From an uncultured Amylibacter sp. (lineage in GTDB: Bacteria; Pseudomonadota; Alphaproteobacteria; Rhodobacterales; Rhodobacteraceae), in assembly GCA_905181935.1 (NCBI GenBank), contig CAJIZV010000004.1, positions 186,001-250,000 on the forward strand: a DNA stretch of 64,000 nucleotides. The letters are read 5' to 3'. The notes beneath the pieces are model-generated. The model did not search any database, was not told the DNA's origin, and was given only the letters and a program-made list of their open reading frames with translations. Position numbers and translations under genes: made by a program. Shown piece by piece: positions 37,252 through 45,724 of the stretch (the first letter of the stretch is position 1; every line of letters starts with the position of its first letter).

Positions 37252-37428
37252 TTAATGGCCTGTATCAAGATTGTTTTTTAACACAAACTTACAATCACAA
37301 TATGGACATTCTACCCAACCAAGTTCACCAGAAATTTGCAACCAGACACGCGGATGCCCCCCAGCGCCACCATCACAAGCCACACGGGATGCTGTAACTT
37401 CTTTTACTTCTTTTGGCACTTTGTTCAT
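37252..37428 (-). CDS. Zinc-finger CHCC domain protein (58 aa)
   Basis: A short gene of the zf-CHCC (NDUFS6-like) family. The peptide starts MNKVPKEVKEVTASRVACDG. Zinc ligands are Cys18, His25, Cys41 and Cys44 (ACDGGAGGHPRVWL and WVECPYCDCKF), the C-x-H-x-C-x2-C layout of this family. Mitochondrial homologues are complex I accessory subunits; the bacterial role is not established. AGGGGA stands seven bases before the ATG. Coupled to polA. Confidence 0.85.
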   Translation of the reverse strand: MNKVPKEVKEVTASRVACDGGAGGHPRVWLQISGELGWVECPYCDCKFVLKNNLDTGH

Positions 37429-37486
37429 TAGTCTTCCCCTAAATCCTTATTTATTATCTAGCTTCTGCAATCGGCGCTCGCAATGT

Positions 37487-37861
37487 TTAAGATTGGATCA
37501 TACGACCAGCTGAACTACCACCCAAAATATGTACATGAAGATGAGGGACTTCTTGGACCCCATGCTCACCACTATTGGCAATCATACGAAACCCATCACC
37601 TGCATCAATCGACACTCCAAGTATATCACACACCTTACCTATTGCCCGAGTAAAACCAATTATCTCAATGCCAGAAGCCTCTTTGGCAAAATGATCAAAA
37701 CTAACGTAGCTCCCCTTCGGAATAACTAAAACGTGCAATGGACGTTGAGCATTAATATCGCGAAATGCCAATGCATGGTCAGTCTCAAGAACTGTATCAT
37801 TAGGAATTTCGCCACGAAGAATCTTAGCAAAGATATTTTGATTATCGTAAATATAAGTCAT
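37487..37861 (-). CDS. hinT: HIT-family (histidine triad) protein, HinT-like
   Basis: A 124-residue purine-nucleotide hydrolase of the HinT type, acting on AMP phosphoramidates. FAKILRGEIP and ALAFRDINAQRPLHVLVIPK are typical, and the triad HLHVHILGG is near the C-terminus. The frame is open 13 codons upstream, but homologues start at this ATG, which has GGAC eight bases before it. Confidence 0.92.
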   Translation of the reverse strand: MTYIYDNQNIFAKILRGEIPNDTVLETDHALAFRDINAQRPLHVLVIPKGSYVSFDHFAKEASGIEIIGFTRAIGKVCDILGVSIDAGDGFRMIANSGEHGVQEVPHLHVHILGGSSAGRMIQS

Positions 37862-37973
37862 TTTAAGTCCATTTTTTAAAATATTGCGTAACCAGAGCAT
37901 AATCCTTGGCAGACATTTAATTCAAAACTATAACTTTTCAGTTATAAAATCATCTATTTGCTTCAAAAAAACC

Positions 37974-38966
37974 TCAAAGCCCATTGGCAGCAAACAATTT
38001 CTGTAAGTTTTCTTCTGGTCGCGCCCCCATATGTGAGATTATCTCACCTGCTGCAATACATCCCATTTTACCACAAATATCTAAAGATTTATTCTGCGAT
38101 ATACCTGCCAAGAATCCAGCCGCAAATAAATCACCAGCTCCCGTAGCATCTACCATATTTACTGCATTTGTTTCCACATGAGTAATTTTACCACCATGCG
38201 CAATATAGGCTCCATCACCACCTGCAGTGCAAACTAATGTATCAACATATTGGGCACCATTTATAATAGACTCCATGAGTGTTTCACCTGAATACATGGC
38301 AGAAACTTCATGTTCGTTGCAAAATAACATATTAATATGATTAGCAATCAAATCATGAAAAGCATCACGATGACGATCTACACAAAAGGGATCTGACAGG
38401 CTAATGGAAGATTGACCCCCTGAGAAATTACATAATTCTACAGCATGAATAAATGCTGCTTGGCTTTCTGGGCGGTCAAATAAATAGCCCTCTAAATATA
38501 ACCAATCCGTATTTGCCATTAATTTTGGATCAATATCTGAAACAGCCAATTGATTAGCAACACCTAAATAAGTATTCATTGATCTCTCACCATCTGGGCT
38601 TACCAAAATCATACTTCGTCCAGTTTCATCTTGGTGGCCTGCATCAACCATTGGTGTATTAAATTCTGCACCTTGAGCACGGATGTCATGTGCAAAAACA
38701 CTACCCAATTGATCATCTTTAACTTTACCAACAAATGCTGACTTAACACCAAGCATAGACAAGCCCGCAATCGTATTAGCAGCAGACCCACCAGAGATTT
38801 CCGTTTCAGCAGCCATAGCGCCATATAAATCTGCAGCTCGTGCGGTATCGATTAATTGCATAATACCTTTTTCTACACCGTTATCAGTTAAAAAGGTATC
38901 ATCACATTTTGCAAATACATCAACTATCGCATTTCCAATACCGACGACTTTATAAGCTTTACTCAT
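37974..38966 (-). CDS. PfkB-family sugar/adenosine kinase
   Basis: A 330-residue ribokinase-fold kinase. The first PfkB signature is ISGGSAANTIAGLSMLG (about 55-71). The second, VDATGAGDLFAAGFLAG, contains the catalytic Asp. KVVGIGNAIVDVFAKCDD resembles the adenosine-kinase branch found in alphaproteobacteria. The ATG with GAGGA lies eight bases inside the end of nth, so the two are translationally coupled. Substrate by homology only. Confidence 0.88.
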   Translation of the reverse strand: MSKAYKVVGIGNAIVDVFAKCDDTFLTDNGVEKGIMQLIDTARAADLYGAMAAETEISGGSAANTIAGLSMLGVKSAFVGKVKDDQLGSVFAHDIRAQGAEFNTPMVDAGHQDETGRSMILVSPDGERSMNTYLGVANQLAVSDIDPKLMANTDWLYLEGYLFDRPESQAAFIHAVELCNFSGGQSSISLSDPFCVDRHRDAFHDLIANHINMLFCNEHEVSAMYSGETLMESIINGAQYVDTLVCTAGGDGAYIAHGGKITHVETNAVNMVDATGAGDLFAAGFLAGISQNKSLDICGKMGCIAAGEIISHMGARPEENLQKLFAANGL

Positions 38967-39621
38967 TAGTTTTTTCCTCAAATTTACATAAGTCTTCAAT
39001 GACACAGTTTGCACAAACTGGTTTGCGCGCCTTGCATGTATAACGCCCATGCAAGATCATCCAATGATGTGCATGGTGTTGAAATTCAGCCGGAATATGA
39101 TCTTCAATTGCACGCTCAACCGCGATAACGTCTTTCCCTTTAGCCACACCAGTGCGATTACCAAACCGTAAAATGTGAGTATCTACAGCTTGGGTTGGCT
39201 GTTTAAACCACATGTTTAAAACAACATTAGCTGTTTTACGCCCCACACCTGGAAGACTTTCTAACGCTGCCCGAGATGAAGGCACAATACTATTATAGTC
39301 ATCGATAAGGATTTGGCTCATCTTCATTACATTTTTTGCTTTTTGGCGAAATAAACCAATAGTTTTGATGTGGTTAATAATAGTATCAAGACCCAGAGCT
39401 ACCATTTTTTCTGGTGTATTGGCGATCTTAAACAACTCTTTTGTAGCTTTGTTAACTCCAACATCAGTAGACTGCGCAGAGAGCGCTACGGCAACTACCA
39501 AAGTATAGGCGTTAACATGATCTAGCTCACCAGCAGGTTCTGGCTCGCAATCACGAAAACGGCGAAACATTTCATAAATTGAATGATAATCAAGTTGGTT
39601 TGGCATTTCACCTTGTGCCAT
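38959..39621 (-). CDS. nth: Endonuclease III
   Basis: A 220-residue DNA glycosylase/AP lyase for oxidised pyrimidines. The helix-hairpin-helix LPGVGRKTANVVLN holds the catalytic Lys, and VDTHILRFGNR the catalytic Asp. The C-terminal 4Fe-4S ligands have the exact C-x6-C-x2-C-x5-C spacing (CKARKPVCANCVIEDLC). Length is usual. Divergent from the ogt gene, another repair gene. Confidence 0.96.
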   Translation of the reverse strand: MAQGEMPNQLDYHSIYEMFRRFRDCEPEPAGELDHVNAYTLVVAVALSAQSTDVGVNKATKELFKIANTPEKMVALGLDTIINHIKTIGLFRQKAKNVMKMSQILIDDYNSIVPSSRAALESLPGVGRKTANVVLNMWFKQPTQAVDTHILRFGNRTGVAKGKDVIAVERAIEDHIPAEFQHHAHHWMILHGRYTCKARKPVCANCVIEDLCKFEEKTNE

Positions 39622-39694
39622 GCAAATACTATTTTGCCAAGCAGTGAGACATATTTAAGTAGCCAAAATTTTAAATTTGTCACAATATAGTATT

Positions 39695-40351
39695 ATGATG
39701 AACAACTTATATTATAACAAATTAGCTAAAACTATAATAAATAATAACTATATCAGTTTTGATCCTAATAATGGGCCTAATATTTTAGCTTCAGCACAAT
39801 CAAATAATATATGCTTAAAGTCAGAAATAATTTTATCCAGTGAGATTGTACGAAAAGGAAAGGGTACTACTATTAACTATGGCTGGTTTGATAGCCCATA
39901 CGGCTTCATGCTTATACTTGCCACAAAACGCGGTGTATGTGGATTGGCGTTAACAGACGATTACAGATCCATTGAAGTATTAACAGATATGGTCAGTCGA
40001 TGGCCACAAGCTCATTTCATCGAGAACCAAGACCCAGTCATTCCATTCGCCAAGACAATAATAGAACATGGTGCCACAACCGATGTATACGTTTCTGGCA
40101 GCCTATTTCAAATAAAAGTATGGGAAACACTCTTAAAGATACCATTAGGTAACGTAACAACTTATAGCCAAATTGCTAATTACATTGGTAAACCTAGAGC
40201 TGTTCGTGCAGTAGCCACTGCCGTTGGACGTAATCCAATATCTTGGTTAATCCCTTGCCACCGCGTATTACCTAAAGCAGGTGGTTTAGGTGGTTACCAT
40301 TGGGGGTTACCAATGAAATATAATTTGTTGAATGACGAGCTTTCAAAATAA
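39695..40351 (+). CDS. ogt: Methylated-DNA--[protein]-cysteine S-methyltransferase
   Basis: A 218-residue suicide repair protein for O6-alkylguanine. The acceptor is Cys in WLIPCHRVLP. Also visible are the helix-turn-helix (GNVTTYSQIANYIGKPRAVRAV, Arg finger) and GGLGGYHWGLPMK. The N-terminal domain (GWFDSPYGFMLILATKRGVCGL) is the ribonuclease-like part of Ada-type proteins, but the Ada zinc domain is missing and replaced by about 60 divergent residues. Start uncertain: ATGs at 39695 and 39698 are the best, and a TTG at 39677 is possible. Confidence 0.9.
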   Translation: MMNNLYYNKLAKTIINNNYISFDPNNGPNILASAQSNNICLKSEIILSSEIVRKGKGTTINYGWFDSPYGFMLILATKRGVCGLALTDDYRSIEVLTDMVSRWPQAHFIENQDPVIPFAKTIIEHGATTDVYVSGSLFQIKVWETLLKIPLGNVTTYSQIANYIGKPRAVRAVATAVGRNPISWLIPCHRVLPKAGGLGGYHWGLPMKYNLLNDELSK

Positions 40352-40455
40352 TAATTTGCCTTTTAAAATTTTATCATTTTTTTGTGATCAATCTTGTAAT
40401 ATGATAATTAAATTGCTCTCTATTCAGATAACTAAATAAAACAGGGATATGTACT

Positions 40456-41088
40456 ATGCTGAACTATTTTAAGCCAATATTTATTTTATTACTAAGTGTG
40501 TTTACACTAATTTCTTGCACCGAAGATCCCTTTAACACCAAAAAAGGTGCAATAATTGGGGCAACAGCTGGAGTGATGTCAGGCCTCCTAACAGGAGATG
40601 ATAGTAATGGAACAATTAAGCGAGCACTTGCAGGTGCAGCTTTAGGTGCGGCTATAGGCAATGAATTAGATATTCAGGAAGAAGAATTACGCAAGGATCT
40701 TGGTGGCAGTGGTGCTCTTATAAAAAACACAGGTGACAGTTTAATTGTGACCCTGCCAGAAGCAATCACCTTTGATATTAATAGTTCTACGGTTCGCTAC
40801 ACCTTGGAAGATTCACTTGTGCGTCTGGCAAAAAGTTTAAACAAATATCCAAATACAAATATTGATGTGATAGGTCATACTGATAACGTTGGGGATGAAA
40901 GCTATAATCAAGAGTTATCTGCACGCCGCGCTGGAAGCGTTGCCGCAATATTGGCGCAAAGTGGTGTATCCCAATCACGTATGCGAGCATATGGCCGCGG
41001 CGAACTAAAGCCTATAAAATCAAATGATACTGTCAATGGCCGCGCAGCAAACCGACGCGTTGATATCATTATAACACCAACTGACTAA
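40456..41088 (+). CDS. OmpA-family outer-membrane lipoprotein
   Basis: A 210-residue lipoprotein: signal sequence with lipobox LISC (acylated Cys21), then a glycine-rich Gly-zipper (GAIIGATAGVMSGLL; ALAGAALGAAIGNEL, about 32-75). The OmpA-like peptidoglycan-binding domain follows (ITFDINSSTVRYTL, NIDVIGHTDNVGDESYN, and GRAANRRVDIII). It resembles YiaD-type proteins that link the outer membrane to peptidoglycan. Confidence 0.92.
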   Translation: MLNYFKPIFILLLSVFTLISCTEDPFNTKKGAIIGATAGVMSGLLTGDDSNGTIKRALAGAALGAAIGNELDIQEEELRKDLGGSGALIKNTGDSLIVTLPEAITFDINSSTVRYTLEDSLVRLAKSLNKYPNTNIDVIGHTDNVGDESYNQELSARRAGSVAAILAQSGVSQSRMRAYGRGELKPIKSNDTVNGRAANRRVDIIITPTD

Positions 41089-41146
41089 TCATTAGCTTGT
41101 CTCTCTTCTAATTTGATAATATATTTTTTTTAATTAGGAGAGCGGG

Positions 41147-41914
41147 ATGCCATTTCAAAAAATTGAACTCGACCGAGTAGCAGTTAGTGTCATAATACAA
41201 ATTGAGCAATTAATTTTGCGCGGTATAATTCGGCCAGGCGAAAGGCTTCCATCTGAGCGCGATCTAGCAGAACGTATGGGTGTTTCACGCCCATCACTTC
41301 GAGAAGCCATTTCTGCGCTTCAAGACAAAGGCTTGTTAACCACTAAAGCTAATGCTGGTGTTTTCGTTGCAGAGCTTTTGGGCGCTCCATTTTCAGCTCC
41401 ATTAACAGATTTATTTTCAACACATGATGAAGCAGTCTTTGATTATATATCTTTTAGAAGTGATTTAGAGGGCATGGCAGCTGAGCGTGCTGCAAACTTA
41501 GGTTCTGGAACTGATCTCAAAGTGATCAAAGCTATATTTGATAAAATGCAAACTGCGCACGAACTCAAAGATCCAGACCAAGAAGCTTCTTTGGATGCTG
41601 AATTCCATATGGCAATTATTGAAGCATCCCATAATGTATTTTTATTACACATGGTTAGATCTATGTTTGAAATGTTGAAAAAAGGTGTATTTTACAACCG
41701 TCAAATTATGTTTAGTCGCCATACTACTCGCGGCGCTCTTTTAGAGCAGCATAGAGCAATATGTAATGCTATCCAAAACCGCAATCCAAAGGCTGCACGT
41801 AAGGCAGCAGAAGATCATATGGATTTTATTAAAACCTGTATGGAAGAGGTAAAGAAAGCTGAAGCTAACGAAGAGATAGCAAAACTTCGGCTTGATCACA
41901 CTGTAGCTAGCTAA
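41147..41914 (+). CDS. FadR-type GntR regulator (PdhR/GlcC/LldR-like)
   Basis: A 255-residue regulator. The N-terminal winged helix (RLPSERDLAERMGVSRPSLREAISALQDKGL, residues 33-63) matches the FadR/PdhR subgroup. The FCD domain has Asp150, His154, His202 and His224 as metal ligands. This subgroup binds TTGGT/ACCAA-type operators, which is exactly what stands over the glcDEF promoter, so it is a candidate glycolate-responsive regulator acting at a distance. AGGAG is six bases before the ATG. No target is adjacent. Confidence 0.88.
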   Translation: MPFQKIELDRVAVSVIIQIEQLILRGIIRPGERLPSERDLAERMGVSRPSLREAISALQDKGLLTTKANAGVFVAELLGAPFSAPLTDLFSTHDEAVFDYISFRSDLEGMAAERAANLGSGTDLKVIKAIFDKMQTAHELKDPDQEASLDAEFHMAIIEASHNVFLLHMVRSMFEMLKKGVFYNRQIMFSRHTTRGALLEQHRAICNAIQNRNPKAARKAAEDHMDFIKTCMEEVKKAEANEEIAKLRLDHTVAS

Positions 41915-41927
41915 ATATTAATTCTAT

Positions 41928-41965
41928 AAAAAAGCCCTACCGATCATATAGACCAATAGGGCTTT
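41928..41965 (-). terminator. Terminator of the F0 ATP synthase operon
   Basis: AAAGCCCTA (41931-41939) and TAGGGCTTT (41957-41965) form a perfect 9-base stem. On the minus strand the hairpin follows the atpF stop and leads into TTTTTT, a good intrinsic terminator. It may also stop the convergent GntR transcript. Confidence 0.75.
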
Positions 41966-41986
41966 AAAATTCTCAATTACTTAACC

Positions 41987-42544
41987 TTAGTGTAGCTTAT
42001 CTCCTGCATCTTTAATTGCAGCATCGATCAAATTGTTAGCATCAGAAGTCTTCATCTCTGAAGCAATAACATCTTTTGCAGCTGCTATAGCGAGAGACAC
42101 GGCAGCATCCTTTACTTCTTTTACGGCTGCTGACTGGGCAGATGCAATTTGATCTTCGGCGGCAGCTAAACGACGCTTAATAGAAGCTTTTAAATTCTCC
42201 TTAGCAACTACAGCAGCTAATTTTGCTTCTTCTTTTGCATTAGCTACAATCTGATCAGCTTGAGTTTGAACTTCTTTTTGTTTGCGCTCATATTCAGCTA
42301 AAATGCTTTGTGCTTCTTCGCGCAAAGAGCGTGCTTCATCTAATTCAGATTGAATACCTTTAGCGCGTTCATCCAACATGCCACTTATTGTGCCTGGTAC
42401 TTTAAGATATACAAGTAAACCTATAAATAACAAAAAAGCTAACAGTACAACAAAATTTGTATTGTTAAGTGAGATAAAGGGACCAGAAGCAGCAAAAACA
42501 GGACTTGCAGATAAAGCCAATAATGATGTCAAAGTAATTCGCAT
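41987..42544 (-). CDS. atpF: ATP synthase F0 subunit b
   Basis: A 185-residue peripheral-stalk subunit: one N-terminal membrane segment (about 28-50) followed by a long charged coiled coil (DERAKGIQSELDEARSLREE onward). The first 20 residues look like a signal sequence, common in alphaproteobacterial b subunits. Last gene of the operon, four bases behind b'. Confidence 0.93.
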   Translation of the reverse strand: MRITLTSLLALSASPVFAASGPFISLNNTNFVVLLAFLLFIGLLVYLKVPGTISGMLDERAKGIQSELDEARSLREEAQSILAEYERKQKEVQTQADQIVANAKEEAKLAAVVAKENLKASIKRRLAAAEDQIASAQSAAVKEVKDAAVSLAIAAAKDVIASEMKTSDANNLIDAAIKDAGDKLH

Positions 42545-42548
42545 CGGA

Positions 42549-43085
42549 TTAACCTTTCATACGGGCAGCAACTGCTGCTTTAATAGTTTTTGCATCACTA
42601 GTACCTGGCATCATTGCTTTCACAATATCTGCCGCAGTAGAGTTGGCAACTTCTTGAATAGATTTAATTGCACTGTTGCGAATTTCACCAATGGCTTTTT
42701 CAGATTCTGCTGCCTTAGAAGCTATTTCCGAATCTGCTTTAACAATTGCTTTATCTAGGTCTTTTTGAATTTCAGATTTTGCTTCATTAACAATATCACC
42801 AGCATGTGCTCTCGCCTCTGCCAATGCTTGATTATAAACATTTTCTGCGTTTACAGCAGCACGTTTCATCTCTTCAGCTTTATCAAGGTCACGCTGTATG
42901 GCACCTTGTCGTTCAGCCAAAACTGTTGCTATGCGAGGCAATGCAACTCGACTAAGAATAAGATATAGGACAACTAGTGTTACAAATAACCAAAATATTT
43001 GATTTGGAAACGTACTAAAGTCCAGCTGAGGCATGCCTGGAGCAGATTCTGCGCCACTTGCTGTGCCGGTTGTAGTATCAGCCAT
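42549..43085 (-). CDS. atpG: ATP synthase F0 subunit b'
   Basis: A 178-residue second, diverged b-type stalk subunit, as found in photosynthetic and related alphaproteobacteria. An Ala/Gly/Thr-rich leader precedes one membrane segment (QIFWLFVTLVVLYLILSRVA) and a long coiled coil. The ATG at 43085 has GGAG six bases upstream; a 17-codon upstream open extension is rejected. Also named atpX or atpF2 elsewhere. Confidence 0.92.
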   Translation of the reverse strand: MADTTTGTASGAESAPGMPQLDFSTFPNQIFWLFVTLVVLYLILSRVALPRIATVLAERQGAIQRDLDKAEEMKRAAVNAENVYNQALAEARAHAGDIVNEAKSEIQKDLDKAIVKADSEIASKAAESEKAIGEIRNSAIKSIQEVANSTAADIVKAMMPGTSDAKTIKAAVAARMKG

Positions 43086-43170
43086 TATGTTCTCCAATTG
43101 GAAAAGCGAGTGGGGAGAACCCCACTCGCGTATCACTTAGTGTGAGAAAGCCCACACACTCTCTATTTGC

Positions 43171-43407
43171 TTAAACAGCAAACATTAATAGCAATGCTAC
43201 TAGGAATGAGAAAATACCCAAAGCTTCAGCAAACGCTATGCCAATAAACAAAGTCGCTGTTTGCGCTCCAGCTGCTGCTGGATTGCGAAGTGCACCTGAC
43301 AGGAAGTTACCTGCAACAGTACCAACACCGATACCAGCACCACCCATACCAATACAAGCTAGACCTGCTCCAATGTACTGCCCCAATTCTGCGATATTAC
43401 CTTCCAT
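43171..43407 (-). CDS. atpE: ATP synthase F0 subunit c
   Basis: A 78-residue hairpin of two membrane helices forming the rotor ring. The glycine-rich first helix ([14 protein letters not shown]) and the polar loop RNP are intact, and the ion-carrying carboxylate is Glu61 (FAEALG). No extra Na+-ligand pattern is seen, so protons are the likely coupling ion. Confidence 0.96.
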   Translation of the reverse strand: MEGNIAELGQYIGAGLACIGMGGAGIGVGTVAGNFLSGALRNPAAAGAQTATLFIGIAFAEALGIFSFLVALLLMFAV

Positions 43408-43453
43408 GACGATTTCTCCTTTTGATGGAATAGATATAATAATTGTTCAAACG

Positions 43454-44206
43454 TTAGTGGCTCGGATGCAAAGCATCATTAAGATACACACACGTCAAAA
43501 TAGTGAAAACATAAGCTTGGATACCAGCAACCAGCACCTCTAGCCCATATACAGCTGTAATAGATATGATTGGCAATGCTGCCCAAATACCTAATGCACC
43601 TGCAAAACCCGCGAATACTTTAATCACTGCATGACCAGCCATTACGTTACCCGCAAGACGGATAGAATGACTTACTGGGCGGACAAAGTATGAAATTAAT
43701 TCAATGATAGCCAAAATAGGGCGTAATGCTAACGGCGCCGATGACACCCAAAACAAGCCAAGAAATTTCATTCCGTTTTTATAAAAACCGTAGATAGTGA
43801 CTGTTAAAAATACACCCATCGCCAAACAAGCTGTTACAGCGATATGAGAAGTTGTTGTAAATGACATCGGCAACAGGCCGAGAAAGTTAGATACTAAAAC
43901 AAATATAAATAGAGTAAAAATGTATGGAAAGAATTTCAAACCCTCTTTACCAGCTACATCTTCAATCATCTTGTACACAAAGCCGTATGCCATTTCAGCG
44001 ATTGATTGAGTCCGCGTTGGTATTATCGCACGCTTCCGCGTACCTACAACTAACAGCAAAATAACTGCCAAAATAGCAAGTCCCATCCAAAGTGTAGCAT
44101 TTGTAAAGCTATACCAATGAATTGGGCCGTCACCAAATAATGACTTAATTTCGAACTGATCCATTGGGTGGATGTTGAAACCGTTACCTGCTTCTTCTTT
44201 AGCCAC
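43454..44206 (-). CDS. atpB: ATP synthase F0 subunit a
   Basis: A 250-residue stator channel subunit with five to six membrane segments. The essential Arg183 is in [15 protein letters not shown], and [18 protein letters not shown] and the C-terminal [18 protein letters not shown] are typical of alphaproteobacteria. Second gene of atpIBEXF. Confidence 0.96.
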   Translation of the reverse strand: MAKEEAGNGFNIHPMDQFEIKSLFGDGPIHWYSFTNATLWMGLAILAVILLLVVGTRKRAIIPTRTQSIAEMAYGFVYKMIEDVAGKEGLKFFPYIFTLFIFVLVSNFLGLLPMSFTTTSHIAVTACLAMGVFLTVTIYGFYKNGMKFLGLFWVSSAPLALRPILAIIELISYFVRPVSHSIRLAGNVMAGHAVIKVFAGFAGALGIWAALPIISITAVYGLEVLVAGIQAYVFTILTCVYLNDALHPSH

Positions 44207-44231
44207 GTGCTTATTCCTTCTTCTCTAACAA

Positions 44232-44588
44232 CTAAGTTTCGTCGTCATACATCTCTGCTTTACCAGATGGAGGAGTTACGCCATCCATCGTCGAATTCTT
44301 TTTTTGAACCTCAGTTGCAGTACGCATCATAGTACGTACCCCAGCAGCAAAGCCCAACATCGTGAATAGGATCAGAAACCATGGCAGCGTGCCAAACAGA
44401 TTATCTAAACCATATCCAATCCCAAGTCCCATGAGCATTCCCACAACCAACTCAGTCACCATCCGCCAACCCATTTGAGCACCAGAGTAGTGGCTTTCAT
44501 GCACAGGCTCTGGTTCAGAACGCTTACGCTTTGCCACCAACTTTTTATTCAACTCATCGAGACGTTTTGGGTCGATTGGATCAGCCAT
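44232..44588 (-). CDS. atpI: ATP synthase protein I
   Basis: A 118-residue AtpI/AtpZ-type protein with a charged N-terminus and two membrane segments (about 48-66 and 70-88), thought to help c-ring assembly or Mg2+ supply. GAGG stands five bases before the ATG; an in-frame GTG two codons earlier is less likely. First gene of the F0 operon, with a good promoter upstream. Confidence 0.9.
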   Translation of the reverse strand: MADPIDPKRLDELNKKLVAKRKRSEPEPVHESHYSGAQMGWRMVTELVVGMLMGLGIGYGLDNLFGTLPWFLILFTMLGFAAGVRTMMRTATEVQKKNSTMDGVTPPSGKAEMYDDET

Positions 44589-44626
44589 AAACACCTCACT
44601 TTAAACAACTGGGGATAGTTTGGGAT

Positions 44627-44655
44627 GTAATAGGCCGAGACCCTCTTAGAGTCAA
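44627..44655 (-). promoter_or_regulatory. Promoter of the F0 ATP synthase operon
   Basis: On the minus strand TTGACT (44655-44650) and TATTAC (44632-44627) are 17 bases apart, about 40 bases before the atpI start. A strong housekeeping-type match. The remaining 230 bases up to the arsR-type gene are AT-rich with nothing else recognised. Confidence 0.65.
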
Positions 44656-44891
44656 CGAATTTAACTATATAATAAAATAGACTATGTAATTGATAAGATT
44701 ATATTTAATTTGATATATAGAGTTTAAATTCCACCAAATTAAAACTTGTTATATAAAATCTGTATAAATTTGAAATTCAACCCTTTGGTTGATAAACAAT
44801 AATTCATAAAATTTATAATATGCATATTTTATTAGATAGGTCATTTAATCCATCAGTTGACCTTTAAGTTAGATAAAAGATAGTGAAGCTT

Positions 44892-45221
44892 ATGACACAA
44901 AACCTAGATCAAACCTTCGCTTCTCTTGGTGACCCAACACGTCGTCAGATTTTAATAATGTTATTAGAAGATGATATGGCTGTAACTGACGTTGCTGAAC
45001 CATTTGATATATCGTTGGCTGCAATATCAAAGCATCTACAGATTTTGACTAGAGCCGGGCTCATATCACAGGAAAAACGTGGCCGTGTAATATGGTGTAA
45101 ATTACAAATGCACGCAATGCGTGACGCCGCAATATGGATGGAAAGCTTTGGCCAATTGGAGCAAGTCAATCTAGATGTTTTTGAAGCATTTCTTAAAGAT
45201 CAAACAATTCGATTTGATTAG
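44892..45221 (+). CDS. ArsR-family transcriptional regulator
   Basis: A 109-residue winged helix-turn-helix protein: TFASLGDPTRRQILIMLLEDD, recognition helix ISLAAISKHLQILTRAGLISQEKRGR. It lacks metal-binding Cys pairs, so it is the SdpR-like class that pairs with SRPBCC or other partner genes rather than a metal sensor. No partner is adjacent. The ATG is preferred over a GTG three codons upstream. Confidence 0.88.
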   Translation: MTQNLDQTFASLGDPTRRQILIMLLEDDMAVTDVAEPFDISLAAISKHLQILTRAGLISQEKRGRVIWCKLQMHAMRDAAIWMESFGQLEQVNLDVFEAFLKDQTIRFD

Positions 45222-45273
45222 CTAACCTTAAAGTGACCACGCTTTATTCTTTTCACTTAATGCGCATAATGTT

Positions 45274-45723
45274 TTATTTTATTAATGATCCATCAAGAAC
45301 ATACTGTAAAATTTGTGCAACTTGCTCAGAGGTTTCTACAACAGCCAACGCAGCCGCATCAATTTCTTTTAAAGGGTGCTGGTGCTCTGGCTGGTGCATC
45401 ACAATAATAGATTTTCCCAGAGCACAAGCCTGGCCAGCATCAAACGCAGCATTCCATTGTTTATATTTTTCACCAAATCGAACAACAACAATATCAGCAT
45501 CACCTATTGCTTTGCGCGTACGAATTGCATTTAATTTAGCACCTTTATTATCATGCCAAAATTTATTATTTTCAGCACCCATAATGGCTACACCACAATC
45601 ATCTGATGAGTCATGATCCGTGACTGGAGCAGAAAATTCTACATTTAGGCCTACACAGCCCGCTGCAATTTCTTCGCGCCAATTAGAATGAATTTCACCT
45701 GCTAAGTATACATTTAATAACAT
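45274..45723 (-). CDS. YtoQ-family protein
   Basis: A 149-residue protein of the YtoQ family, recognised by VYLAGEIHSNWREEI at the start, SAPVTDHDSSDDCG and the C-terminal half with RFGEKYKQWNAAFDAGQA. The fold resembles nucleoside 2-deoxyribosyltransferases, but no reaction is established. Its ATG is one base after the pheT stop, so it is coupled to pheT. Confidence 0.85.
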   Translation of the reverse strand: MLLNVYLAGEIHSNWREEIAAGCVGLNVEFSAPVTDHDSSDDCGVAIMGAENNKFWHDNKGAKLNAIRTRKAIGDADIVVVRFGEKYKQWNAAFDAGQACALGKSIIVMHQPEHQHPLKEIDAAALAVVETSEQVAQILQYVLDGSLIK

Positions 45724-45724
45724 G

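Noticed and set aside
44656..44891. tRNA or RNA gene in the spacer between atpI and the ArsR-type gene
   Set aside because: No T-loop or acceptor-stem pattern; the stretch is plain AT-rich promoter sequence. I found no tRNA-like sequence in any other spacer of the window.
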